From positions 34,483,181-34,547,180 of the forward strand of contig VZSR01003807.1 in NCBI GenBank assembly GCA_013398615.1: 64,000 nt of DNA, in the 5' to 3' direction. The notes beneath the pieces were generated by a model. It was not told the origin of the DNA. It did no database searches and saw only the letters and a program-made list of their open reading frames with translations. The position numbers and the translations under genes were made by a program. Positions 49,108 to 60,109 of the stretch are shown piece after piece (the stretch's first letter is position 1; each line of letters opens with the position of its first letter). This DNA comes from Brachypodius melanocephalos. Taxonomy: Eukaryota; Chordata; Aves; Passeriformes; Pycnonotidae.

Positions 49108-51399
49108 TCTAATGCCCACGTGATAAGAAAAAAAAAATCAGAAATTTAGGATTAAAACCAACTCATAGGTGTGTGGCACAAAGGAATGCAAATTCTGATC
49201 CTGAACAAATAATACTGTAAGAAATATACCTTTTTCCTTATAAGACTGATATATTTATTTTATCACAAACTTAAATTTAATATAAAGATTTTTACTGATC
49301 TATCACATTTGGGAAAATTAAATACACAACGTAATACTTCTGATTCAGATCACATTAATAGGCTAATTATCTACTAAAGAAAATTAATTGGGATTTCCCC
49401 TGTAACTTTTTTTCTTCTGAATATGCTGGAATACACTGAGAGGCCCTGATTTACTTTAGAATTAGTAGAATTGGGTCCAAAATTTTCATTGGCATAGAAT
49501 ATATACCTTTCTTTTTAGATTAAAGTTCTACCAATGGTCTTGAAGGGAAAGATATTATATGAAAAATTTTATTGCCCTTGTGATTAAATTACCTTGAGAG
49601 CTACATCTATTTTTTTTTTTTTTTTTCTGGAGGAATGGAAAGAATGGAGAAAAATTTAGAATAATCTTACGTTAGAATAGCCAGAAGGACATCAATGACT
49701 TAATAAGTTGCTTTGCTCTTAGTATTAATTTTTGAACCCACATCTTCCCTCTCCCTTATATATTATTTTCTACTCTGGATTATCACTTATATTCCAGTCC
49801 AGGTTTATCAACAGTAAAGGATGTACTGAAGAAAAATTATTTCCAAGGTTAATATGGTTTCTTGCAGCCACCAGTTAACATAAAAATAATTGTGCAGAAT
49901 AGAAAAGTGTTGTTGTTTTTGTTGCTGTTATTGTTATAATTATCAATATTATGATTGCTAAATTGTTTGCACAAGATGAATATATTATTTTTTTAAGGCA
50001 GACATTCTCTTTTCTAAATTAAGTCATCCTTTCAGTTATTGTTGTATAAATATTATATATTTATATCTTCTCCAGTTGCTAAAGAGCACGGATTGGGCAG
50101 TGGCTTGTGGTTTGGAAAGATGTAATGTAGTAAAAATTTGAACTGGGTTCACGTTGAAGGATTTGCAGGCAGGAGTACTACCTTTTGTTTAACAAATAGA
50201 TGTGATAGGGACAAGAAGACAAGTTTGGGAACATGATTTCTTCATGGGATCCCTTGCCAGGTGTATTCTATATGTGGTAGTGCTTGCATCTCCTTAGGGT
50301 TGGTATTCAACTGAAAGAGGAAATGACAAAGAAATGAAGTAATATCACAAAAGAAATTTCATTTTTAGCAGCATTTCTACTTATTTCTACCTATTTCTAC
50401 TAAAAGATGACTAGCTTCAGTCTCTAGGATAGTTTTGGGCACATACATGCTCTGTGTGAGAGCTGAAGATATCTTAATCAACATTATTTTTATGTGCGGG
50501 AAAAACAAAAAAGTAAAATAAGATCCATTTCTGTGTATCTTATTCTTGATACATTTAAAAAATATTTGTCCTCATTGTGAAAGGAGACTGTCTCAGTGAG
50601 GGTCGTTATTTATGGTTATAAATGATTCAATTAACATTAATGAACATTTTGCACAGTTGTTCCCAGTGAAATGTGTGTAGCCAAGCTTTAGAGGATACTC
50701 AGCTCAGTAAGAAAAATGAGAAAAAAAAAAAAAAAGAGAAGTGTGTTTGTTATAGATGAAAGGATCATGACTTTATCTACTAACCCAAATTATGTATACT
50801 AATCTGGTCATTCTTACACTGAGCTCATATCTTGGGGTTTAAAAGCAAAGTACAGATGCCTTAAAGAAAGATAGATATCTGACCCATGGCCAGGGATCTG
50901 TAAGGCCTACACTGGTAGGCTGAGAGAAGGACAGAAGAAGTCCTGAAATCTAGGGCAGGCTCATTATCCATGAAACATTGCAAAATATTTGCTAGCCTAT
51001 CCTAAAAATATGAGTCTCCCTCTGTTTGTGAGCAGGATGCCAATGTGCCTGGATGTCTCAGTATCAGTATATTCAGTAGATATGTTACAGAAGTGATTCT
51101 CAGAAGAAATGATTGATGCCTTTTGTGCTACAGGAAGAAAATGATCCAATATTGGAGGCGCAGATGATTTAAAGCCAGAATAGACAGCTCAGTATTAGTC
51201 ATAAATTTATTTTTCAATATTCAGGCCAATGTATTAGCAAACAACAAAATGTGGCTCACACACCTATGAGAACAGTTTTAATGAAGAATTTTATTCAAGC
51301 TTATTTCGTTACTGTTTTCTTGGTAGTGTGAACTGTGAATTAAGTTGAATACAAAAGGTTTTCACTGCACTAAATTACCTGTTTCACCTTGAAAAGCCA
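49108..51399. other. Noncoding stretch, no gene recognised
   Basis: AT-rich unique DNA with T17 at 49610-49626, A15 at 50721-50735 and a 10-bp triple repeat at 50371-50400 (listed). No gene or transposon recognised. Confidence 0.6.
50371..50400. repeat. 10-bp tandem repeat, three units
   Basis: Three adjacent 10-mers of the form NNatttctac (gcatttctac, ttatttctac, ctatttctac); eight of ten positions are identical in all units. Confidence 0.85.
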
Positions 51400-51720
51400 C
51401 ATGAAATGAAGCTCTTAAAGCCTTTTGAAAATGACCTTTTTCCTCAGCAATGATTTATCTTTCCCCTCGAAAATCCCTTTTACAAAAGGGAGTATGATTA
51501 AAGGAAGCCAAGCAGCACAAACACTCGGTGAAGATCCTGCTTATCTGGAACTCACTTGACAATGTATGTTTTGGGGGTCGGGAATGCTGCAGGTTCAAGG
51601 GATAATTCTGTCTTTCAAGCACTTCAATTTATTTCATGCCTGAGCACTGTCATTGTATGCAGACAAGATGAAACGCATCGTTGTGTAAAGAAATTGAAAT
51701 GAAATCCTACTTGACCCAGC
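51400..51720. promoter_or_regulatory. Candidate conserved noncoding element
   Basis: Even base composition, few slippage runs, and several CpG-containing motifs (cccctcgaaaat, cactcggtgaag, gaaacgcatcg) in a CpG-poor window. No reading frame of note. The appearance suggests constraint; a cross-species alignment is needed. Confidence 0.3.
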
Positions 51721-52079
51721 AGGATGGGGCATTATGTTTGACTCAGTAGTGATTCCTGGAATAATATCTAATTCCAGGAGGAAAATTTCTTGATATGGCC
51801 ACCTGCTGTGAGTGTCTTTGTCCAGGGATCACAAGTTGTTCTGGGTGACTGGGCTCAGGACATGCCTAGAAGAAAGCAGCCAGCCTCCTGCTGGCATTTA
51901 GATCTCTTCATTTTCTGTATGCTGCCATTCAGTGGGAATGAGTGAATGAAGAGCAGGAAAAGCTGAAGCACTTCCACAGGAAGACACATGCTCCAGCCGA
52001 AATGAGAGCTAAAACCCATTTGACCCAGGTTTCTCATGCAGCTTTCTTGAGGAGAGGAGAAATCTGAAATTAAGAGTCA
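51721..52079. other. Noncoding stretch with a CTCF-like near match
   Basis: Holds GCCACCTGCTGT (51798-51809), the reverse complement of the CTCF core with one mismatch, minus orientation. The minus-strand 60-codon frame (51855-52037) is not recognisable. Confidence 0.4.
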
Positions 52080-52345
52080 TTGGATTTTTACCTTGACAGG
52101 CGAATTTTATTTTTTTTTTTCCACACAGGCCAGTCACTGGGATGTCATTTCCCATTCATTCCCTGTGAAGTGCTTACTTTGAAAAGGCTGCACACCACCA
52201 GATTAAATAAAATGGGAGCACTCCATGTCTCACAAGAGGGAATCGTGCAGACGGCTTTATTACTTCTGTCAGAGAACAAAGGTTTTCCCAGCATGCGGGG
52301 GATTATTAGGCCAGCAGCAAATAAACGGGATGTGCAGTGTTAAAA
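52080..52345. promoter_or_regulatory. Candidate conserved element or noncoding exon
   Basis: A T-rich pyrimidine tract ends in ccacacag (AG at 52127-52128), a good splice acceptor on the plus strand. The following 215 bases are of balanced composition with several CpG and stay open in one frame to 52343. The predicted peptide matches no family I know, and no clear donor or polyadenylation signal follows. It may be a terminal exon of a noncoding RNA or a conserved element; exon status is inference. Confidence 0.25.
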
Positions 52346-53984
52346 CTTCAAATATGACTAACAGAGACAAGACAGGGGGGAGAATCCATAATTGATTTGT
52401 CTGCTGCTACAGTATGAAGAATAAGATTATTCAGGTGATACTACCTAGCTAGCTTCACTGTTAGGGTAGAATCCAATTTTGTTGAAAAAATTACATAATA
52501 CACAAAAACCACTAATGCAATTACCACAGAAATGGATAATTAAGTCCTCCCTCAGACAGTCCACCTGTATAATATCAAAATCTTTTTATATACATTAGGA
52601 GTAAAATTTATTTGAAATAGGGAAAATATCAGCCTTTTCTTCCCTTTACTATTCCTTTAAGATATTTTGCATGTTCATTAGAAGATCCAGCATTTATTTT
52701 TTTTAATTGACTAAATTATTCTTTTTTCTTAATGTATGTTAATGCAAGTTGTCCGGTCCTTTTTTCCTCTATTTCTTTTTTCCCTTTTAATAAGTTTTTA
52801 ACAGGAAAATCCTGCTCTTATTCACCCTCTCTTGCCATTTTCTCTACCCTTAAATGTTAGTATGTTTGCCAACTGGAGTGGAGGTCAAGAAATTTTCATA
52901 CCTTCCTTTGGTCTGAGATGCCATATTTTCTGCATTGGCAGTTTTATACAGCTCGGCTGAGAGGATTGATTGCACAAATACTATCTATGCCATGGCATGA
53001 GTGAGTTTCTGAATATCATGAGCACTGTAGAAGGTCATATCTTGTAAAAAACAGACTGTAATTGCAAGCTCTACAATAGCTTGGTAAAGAATAGCAAAGT
53101 TAAGGAGGATGCTCTGTCTGGCAGCATCCTATTGTTTTTAGTGAAGTAAAAGCAGCTCATGGTTGAAAAAAACCCCAATATTTTAAATTAAAAGCTAGAA
53201 GGAGAAAAACACTTGGGTCTAGTATTTACCTTATTTTTTTCATAATTAGTTCTTTATGGTTACATTCTTACACCGACACTGGTGGGAGTACTCCAACCTA
53301 AACAATGTCCTGAATTTACCCTTTGATATTTCAACTGCAGACACTGCACTTAGGAACCAGCAAAAAATTGCTGCACTCTATTACTCAGCTTCTGTGCACC
53401 TCACTTGCCCTGTGCTAGTTCATGTTTTCCAGCTTTGTACTGAAGCATGAGAAGTTAAGTACCAAAAATGCAATAAGAGACAGGATAGGCTTAAAATAAT
53501 TATTTTTTTTAAATGCCAAGAACAGTTTAGAGTCATGAATGCTTTAGGCCATGAAGCAATCCTAGTGCCCATAATGAAAAGAATTTGTCAGACTAAGACG
53601 TGTCAATTTACATTAAAGGAGCCTCAATCACAGGCACAACATCCAACAGTTAGGATGAAACTCTCTTCTTGTTCAAATCAATAGGATTTTTGTCAGCAAC
53701 TTGAACAGCAGAAGGAACCAAACCCTTCAAGCAGTATTTTCAGTGCCAATTTCCTGAGCTTTATGGCACAGTTTGGCACTGGCAATGAATTGCGTATCGA
53801 TTACATGATCCTGCAATTAATTATCAGAACAGTAAGATAAGCCAGGTTACAGCCCTGATTCAAAGCCAGGCTTTACTGTGCTACTGAAATGTGACCAGTC
53901 ATAGCAAGAGACATTTCTTATCACATGAGTCAAAAGTAAACATTTGACCTATCAGAATCCAAATGAAACCTTGTACGTGGCACT
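52346..53984. other. Noncoding stretch, no gene recognised
   Basis: AT-rich unique DNA with several T runs (about 52680-52790). The 64-codon frame at 53256-53450 looks random. No transposon recognised. Confidence 0.6.
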
Positions 53985-54098
53985 GTTTTGTTTTTTGGGG
54001 GTTTTTTTTGTTTTTTTTTTTTTTTTTTTGGTGGGGTTTTTTTGTTTTTTTGTGGGTTTTTTGGTTTGTTTTTTTTTTGTTTGTTTGTTTGTTTTTTT
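53985..54098. repeat. G/T-rich low-complexity tract
   Basis: About 114 bases made almost only of T and G: T runs up to 20, with GGGGG (53997-54001), GGTGGGG (about 54030-54036), GGG (54054-54056) and a (TTTG)n end. It is the reverse-strand equivalent of the A/C tract at 4.5 kb. The 95-codon frames on both strands are Phe- or Lys-rich artefacts. An A15 run follows at 54143-54157. Confidence 0.9.
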
Positions 54099-57000
54099 AA
54101 TTTCCAGGGGAATAAACACTAGAAACACTGATTTGCCAACTGAAAAAAAAAAAAAAACAACCCAGCTTTGTTTTTTAATTCCACTTATAAGTAATACAGC
54201 ACATATTATTCCAGTGTTTTCTAGCATGTAAAATTTCACAGTTAGGAAAGGAAGAAAATCAGTGTTAAACTGTTATACAATGCATATGTATTATCATAGA
54301 ATATAGAGCAGTAATCAAACTATTGACCTTTTTATTTTTCATACAAGCTTATGTCAAGATAGTCTATTTATTTAGTCTTTGGTATCTTATATAACTATTG
54401 GCATAAACTGAGAATGTTGCAGTAGAAGGAAAATGGTAAAAACTTTTCTGTAGTATTTTTGTTACAATTTTATACACCCATTTCTTTTGTCTGCCTAATC
54501 TTGGATGGTGCCATACTGTCAAAGGGATTTAACTACAAGAGGAAGTTTTTGAGAAAAGTAGGGAATATATTTTAGTTCCATTCAAGTCTACTACCACATA
54601 CATTTAACTACCTTGAGGTAACTGATAGTAGTAAAGACAGAAAAAATTGCAAGTCTCTTAGCAACTTTGGAATTCCTATCCATTTTCTATTGGATAGAAG
54701 TTTTGAAAAGCAGAGCCTGAAATGAGAGAAATTATATAAAAAGAGGATATCACTTCAGGATAAAAAAGAGGATATCTAGCCAGGTGGACAAGAAAGAGAA
54801 ATCAATCCATGAACAGGAAAATTGAGGGAAGTCTGGAGATGAGTTGCAATTTCATGAATTAATGTTTTTACATGAACATGAAGGTAGGGAGAGCTTGCTC
54901 CTTCAGTGCCAGCAATGACAATAGACAATATCTAAGCAAGAGACAGGAATAGAAAAGCAAATGGAGGAGGAAGGAGCTGGAGTGGGAAGTCTATTACACG
55001 TGGAAGCAAACAGTAAGAAAGACCTGAGATTGTAGAACTAGACAATTATGGACTCCCACAAACATGGACTTAAGCTTTGCTGTGGATCCTTCAGTAAATT
55101 ATTTTCCAATATGAAGTTATAATAATAATGAGGAAGAGGAAGGGTATTTATCAGACACACACGATTGGCACAGAGTGATAGAGAATTCTTTTTCCTGTAA
55201 AAGACTATTGAAGACTTCATATCCCTTAAGCAACAAGGATGCCTGAATTTAAAAGATTCAGAAATCTGATTGACCTAAGCAATCAAAATTCAGTCATGAA
55301 TTTAATCTGAGAGTTCAAAATTCCCTTGCAGGAAAATGTTTTACCTGTTGTTTAAACTGATCCAGAGAGTTTGAAAACACAGTTGTCCTTGGATGTTCAC
55401 TGACACTTAATGCCACTTTATATGATCAGTCACCTAATTTCTGGGGAGTGTGGGGGGAAAAGATTATGCCTTTAATTTTGGCTGTATATCTGTATGTATA
55501 TTTTTGGCATTATAAGAAGATAATTAATAAATACATCCCAGATCTTCCCAGGTGATTCAAATGCTTCAAATTACAGAGTGTGACTCAGAAACCCCAGAGT
55601 GTTTCAGATTTGAATGATTCCAGGGCTTCAGAGACATGCCACGCTCTTTGAAGCAAGGTTTAAAAAGAAATGCTTAAAGCGCCAGGAAATTTGAAAGGCA
55701 TTGCTGCAAAATCCAACAGAAATGCTCACAGACCTGCTTCAGTGTGAGCGATGTCAGGTACAGAGGTGCAAGTGGCAAGGAAAAAAGATCCTCTCAGTTC
55801 TGAGTACAGCTGAACAACTGTAACAATAAAAGTCTCAGCTGTGAAAGGAAGATGAACCCAGGGGACTTTTCCTCACAGCCTTGCAGGAGGTTGCTGCTGC
55901 TATTCCCCATTTCCAGCTCAGTTGTGAGGCTTGAGCGCGTATTCAAAAGAAGCAAACGCACCTGTACACGAGAGGAATACGCTGGGCCAACACACAGATC
56001 ATCACAAGTAGGAGAACACGGCCTTCACTCAGAGCCACATCAGACTAACAATACTCACATAAATGTGAACAGCACAAATAGGCTTATGCTCTTCCTCATG
56101 TCTGATTGATCAGGCTTGAAGTTTGCAGGTTGGTACATTTATACACAGATTTTCAGGCATGAGTCCCTCTGACCCCAGACCAGGCCTTAAGGCAACATCC
56201 ACAATTCATGTCCAGACCCTCTGTCTTTTTTATCCAGTGTCCAGCTCTGGTCCTGAGCCTTTTGTGGTTCTGATTTCCTTATTTTCCAACTCAACATCTA
56301 GTCCAGTGTAAACTGCATTGCAAGCTTGCCAAATACACACAGACTGCATCACACAGGAAATAGAGCTAAGCAAGAGGGTAGGACAGAGTGCAAAAAATAG
56401 ATGCAGGTCATGACCAGAAAATTACCTTGAAACACAGTTTACACATGACTAGCCTGTTTTGTCCTCTGTCCTCCCCATTTTCTCACACTTTCTTCTTCAT
56501 AGTCCGGCTTTAGCTGGACTGTCCAGAATCCTGTTCAGAAGGATTGCATAGTCCTTGAGAGTTTTACCATAAACACAACAATAATTATCATCATTATACT
56601 TAAATTTTGAAATGTCCAGTGTTTAAATTTTTTTTTGTCTCTTTACTTAAAATTTATAAAAAAATTAAACTCCTAATCACAGTTTGCTTATTCATTGAAT
56701 ATATGGATGTAATGAAACATGCAGCAATATTTTTATGTACCAACATCAGGATTGATATGCTCACTTGTGTTTTTCATGATCTTATTTTATTTCTTTTATT
56801 AATTGCCTGGAAGAGCTTAATGTTCCAAAATGACACAAGAGCAAATTAACAGAATTAATGGTATATTGCAGGTGATTCAATTCCAGAGTGAGGGTTTACA
56901 GACTCAGTGCATTTAAAACCATATTTCTTAAAGCATATTTTCAATTTCTAAACAAGAAGTCACATTTTCACTTGAATGTATAAGTCAAGCCTGTGCTATA

Positions 57001-57676
57001 ATATCCATATATGTGTGAATACATCCATACTTGGTTTCTAGATGGTGTTCTTGCAAAAAACAAGAACACTTCATGTTTCTTGGGTTGATATTATAATCAG
57101 GTGTAGAAAGAAGTTTTTATTGATTATAAGGCTGATAATTAAAACATTTTAAACACTGCCTGAATCATTTCTGTACTGCATTGGCTGAGGTGATGGAAGG
57201 GGAAAAACTATCCTCAGTCCATGAGAAAAGTAAAAAGGTTACACAGCTTTATGCATAGAACTGAGAGTGAGATCATTGTAGTTCATAAACCTGTAAGAAA
57301 CTGTGGTATTACAGGTATAATATATTCAGCGTATTAAGCAGCCTTCACACTTGACAAAGAATGTGCATGCATGCAAACTTTGAGAGGGGTTCTTTAGGAG
57401 TTACAGTTTAAAAGTCTCAGTAGGTGTTTGTCCTCATGATGATGATTAGATTTTAATTAGTACAAGAGCAATCCAACTCCCAAAGCCTCAATTACTTTCC
57501 AGCTTGGACACTGGATGCTATTCATATCAACAAGATATAACTGGAAAACTGAATTCATGTTGAAACTAAAATTAACATTTTCAAAACCAATCAGTAATCA
57601 CCCTTATTTCTAGCACTCCCAGAGGATGTAGATATCCATTACAAAATGCACAGAAAGCTCCAAACCACAACAATCA
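54099..57676. other. Noncoding stretch, no gene recognised
   Basis: AT-rich except for about 55690-56320, which is less AT-biased and has a local CpG cluster (55936-56020) and an 85-codon plus frame (55852-56109) of unknown nature. No splice-linked structure or transposon recognised. The last bases before the gap (57662-57672) read aaaccacaaca. Confidence 0.55.
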
Positions 57677-57776
57677 NNNNNNNNNNNNNNNNNNNNNNNN
57701 NNNNNNNNNNNNNNNNNNNNNNNNNNNNNNNNNNNNNNNNNNNNNNNNNNNNNNNNNNNNNNNNNNNNNNNNNNNN
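57677..57776. other. Assembly gap (100 N)
   Basis: Exactly 100 N, the conventional placeholder for a gap of unknown size. It abuts the LTR remnant starting at 57777, so at least the rest of that LTR is probably missing. Confidence 0.99.
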
Positions 57777-57927
57777 GCATACTTAAGAAAAGCAAAACAA
57801 GAAATTAATTCACCACTTCCTATGGATGTGCACTGTTTGGCCATCTCCAGGAAAGCAAAGTTCCCTCATAGGTAATGGTGACTTGGAAAGATAAACTCCA
57901 TAACTCCAAATCTCCCTTCTCTCTTTT
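57777..57927 (-). mobile_element. Second LTR copy, truncated by the assembly gap
   Basis: The reverse complement of this stretch aligns along its length with 13205-13350, the plus-strand LTR. Shared blocks include tttggagt, ccaagtca.catta, cctgga, and attc/attt-ctt-ttttgc near the gap edge. The alignment runs to the first base after the gap, so the LTR's 3' part lies in the missing sequence. After about 57927 (plus coordinates) similarity is lost, so the promoter-side part is missing or too diverged. Many substitutions relative to the other copy suggest an old insertion. No retroviral coding sequence is visible on the assembled side. Confidence 0.8.
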
Positions 57928-58378
57928 GAAGTGGTGGAAAGACACAGGCACTCCAAGTGGACAATGCGTCATACAGCAGAAATTGTTTAGGCTAGAAAAC
58001 ATATACAAATACCATTTTCTGATGAAAATCAAAGTAAAATTAATTATAAAGAATATATTCCCAAGTTAGTTTTGATTACTACATGAATATCAACTTTGTT
58101 AGTTTAATGGAAATAAACACAATATACAGACTGTGACAGCATGTACAGAAGATATAATTTCCACGTTGTGTGATATTTTTAGAAACATGTAATTGCATCA
58201 GTGTTTCTGGAGGCCCAAACTTTACTTATCTGAAAAGAACTGGATTGGGATATAGAAGCATGCTTTAAACATTTTAAAAATGTATAACCCAATTATTTTC
58301 AAGGATTGTTGTGTTCTTGCTCATATAAATATGTTTTAGTGCTTCATCATCAGGTAAAAGAAGCTATGAGCAGTAATG
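57928..58378. other. Noncoding stretch, no gene recognised
   Basis: AT-rich unique sequence beyond the LTR remnant; nothing recognised. Confidence 0.6.
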
Positions 58379-58400
58379 GCCTCAGGTATAAGCCTGAGGC
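58379..58400. promoter_or_regulatory. Inverted pair of TFAP2-like sites
   Basis: Perfect 8-bp inverted repeat gcctcagg / cctgaggc with a 6-base spacer. GCCTGAGGC (58392-58400) fits the TFAP2 consensus GCCNNNGGC and its mirror half is nearly as good. Could act as a factor site or a small hairpin; function inferred. Confidence 0.35.
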
Positions 58401-58583
58401 ACGTGGCTAGTTATCATTCATAACAGAAAAATACCTCCTTGATGAATCAGTGAGTTATGTCCTCAACAACAGCTTGTTGGAGGGTCTTTGGATTTCCTAG
58501 TATCTTACCTCCCAGTCCATTTTAACTTATCAGAGTTACAGCTGTGAACATATTATGGATGGCTAATAATAACTGTCTGAAGT

Positions 58584-58643
58584 GTACATGTATATATATG
58601 TATATATACATGTACAAATATACATATACATATATATGTATAT
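58584..58643. repeat. AT-rich palindromes (cruciform-prone)
   Basis: Two adjacent palindromes: 15-bp perfect arms 58584-58598 and 58601-58615 around a 2-base centre, and a 20-bp perfect palindrome at 58624-58643. All are TA/CATG alternations, so they can arise from (TA)n-(CA)n microsatellite decay. Confidence 0.85.
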
Positions 58644-60003
58644 ATGTGTGGTGAATTTATCAAATGCTAACTAATAATCCAAAATAAGTTACCAGTTAAT
58701 GAGATGATAAAGATCACCTTTGATAGACTTAGAGGTGAGAATTTTTTTTCAACACATGATGTGGTTTGGGTTTTTATCCATTTGATAGATAACAAGACCT
58801 TTTAAAATGCAAATGTATACAGTATTATATATGTGTGTGTATAACAGAGTTTAATTATCAAAATAATTGAGTTAAGAAGAAGACCATAAATTAAGGGTAA
58901 TCCAGAGTTCGGAATAGAACTATAAGACACAAAGGGATCACTCAATAATGATACAATTAGAAGTTTGGTGTATTATTATATGCTGAACTAAAACTAAGTT
59001 TTAAATACAAATTAAGGATTTTTTTAAATGTTGTTTTTCTGTGAAGAGGAGGATAGAAAAGGATCTTGGCTGAATATGAGTGCAGATGAGAAAAAAAGCC
59101 CTGCATGTCAGGCAAGAAATTAAACAGGAGAGGAACACCTGAAAATTACTACTTCCCATGACAAAAGTCAAACAGAAGTGCCACAGCAGAAGTTAAGGAA
59201 CCTCATGTGGTGTAAGAGGAATTAAAACTTCCCTGCTGTAAGCACAGGAATATTATTTCTAGAGCAAACTATCTTTCCAGCAGGATATTAACTAATTGCC
59301 CCTGACAGAAAATTCATTATGATAGACACTACAAACAAGGCTTATGGAATTCTAACATTTTCTAAGGACAAAAGATGGCTAAGTTTTGAAAAAATAGGCT
59401 TGAAGCCTTTCTGATTGCTACTTAAATGATATAGAGGGGCCTTTTTCAGCTTGAAGACACCTAACAGGTTTCCAAAGTGAACTTATACCTTTCTAGACAT
59501 TTTACAATTGAGAGTTAGATAAATGTGTGTGCAGGCAGATGTGCATGGCACATAAGTGTCTGTTAACAGTTAAATGCCAACACAGCCACTCACTGATTCA
59601 TTCTCCACTGCAGAACAGGAGGACATGAGAAGAGGAAAGAGCTGGTGTGCTCAGAGTCAGGGACATTGGATATCAACTACTGTTTTAGATGTAACAGACT
59701 TAATGTGAAGAAGATACTCTGTTGCAAATTAAGAGATATGCCATCATTTGGGGCAGAAAGATGAACACCAAAGCACCCATCATCTCCCATGTCAATGCTT
59801 CTCTCCTTCACTGCAGATACCTCTACCTGCTCCTCTAAGTAATGCAAGGCAGTGCTGTACGGCCAGTACACAGCAGTTCCTCTTTGCTGTTCCTTTCTTC
59901 TTATTCCTTTCTCCTTTCCTCTTTTTTTCATTCTGCTCTCTTGGTAGTAATGGTGTCCCAGTACAATATAATATAAAGGATGTGCAACTGTGACCCTTAC
60001 CGA
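58644..60003. other. Noncoding stretch, no gene recognised
   Basis: AT-rich unique sequence with a short TATATATGTGTGTGT run near 58828-58842. Overlapping frames of 81 to 111 codons at 59677-60085 on both strands contain no recognisable domain, and the longest runs into the CR1 region. Confidence 0.6.
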
Positions 60004-60109
60004 GTGATGCACCCAGTCTAGTGAAAGATATCCCTGCCCATGGAAGGGTGGTTAGGACTAGATGATCTTTAAAGTTCCCTTCCAAACCAAATTATTCTAT
60101 GATTCTGTG
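60004..60109 (+). mobile_element. CR1 LINE 3' end (5'-truncated)
   Basis: Classic avian CR1 3'-terminal sequence: gtctagtgaaagatatccctgc, catggaagg, gactagatgatctttaaag, cccttccaaaccaaattattc, ending in two copies of the terminal octamer (attctatg, attctgtg; about 60094-60109). CR1 elements are non-LTR retrotransposons that end in short octamer repeats rather than poly-A and are usually heavily 5' truncated, as here. No open reading frame of the element remains. Modest divergence from the usual consensus suggests moderate age. Confidence 0.93.

Noticed and set aside
53944..54239. 95-codon frames on both strands
   Set aside because: They translate the G/T tract (poly-Phe on one strand, poly-Lys on the other).
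57610..57795. Open frame spanning the N gap
   Set aside because: It is an artefact of translating N; there is no evidence of coding on either side.
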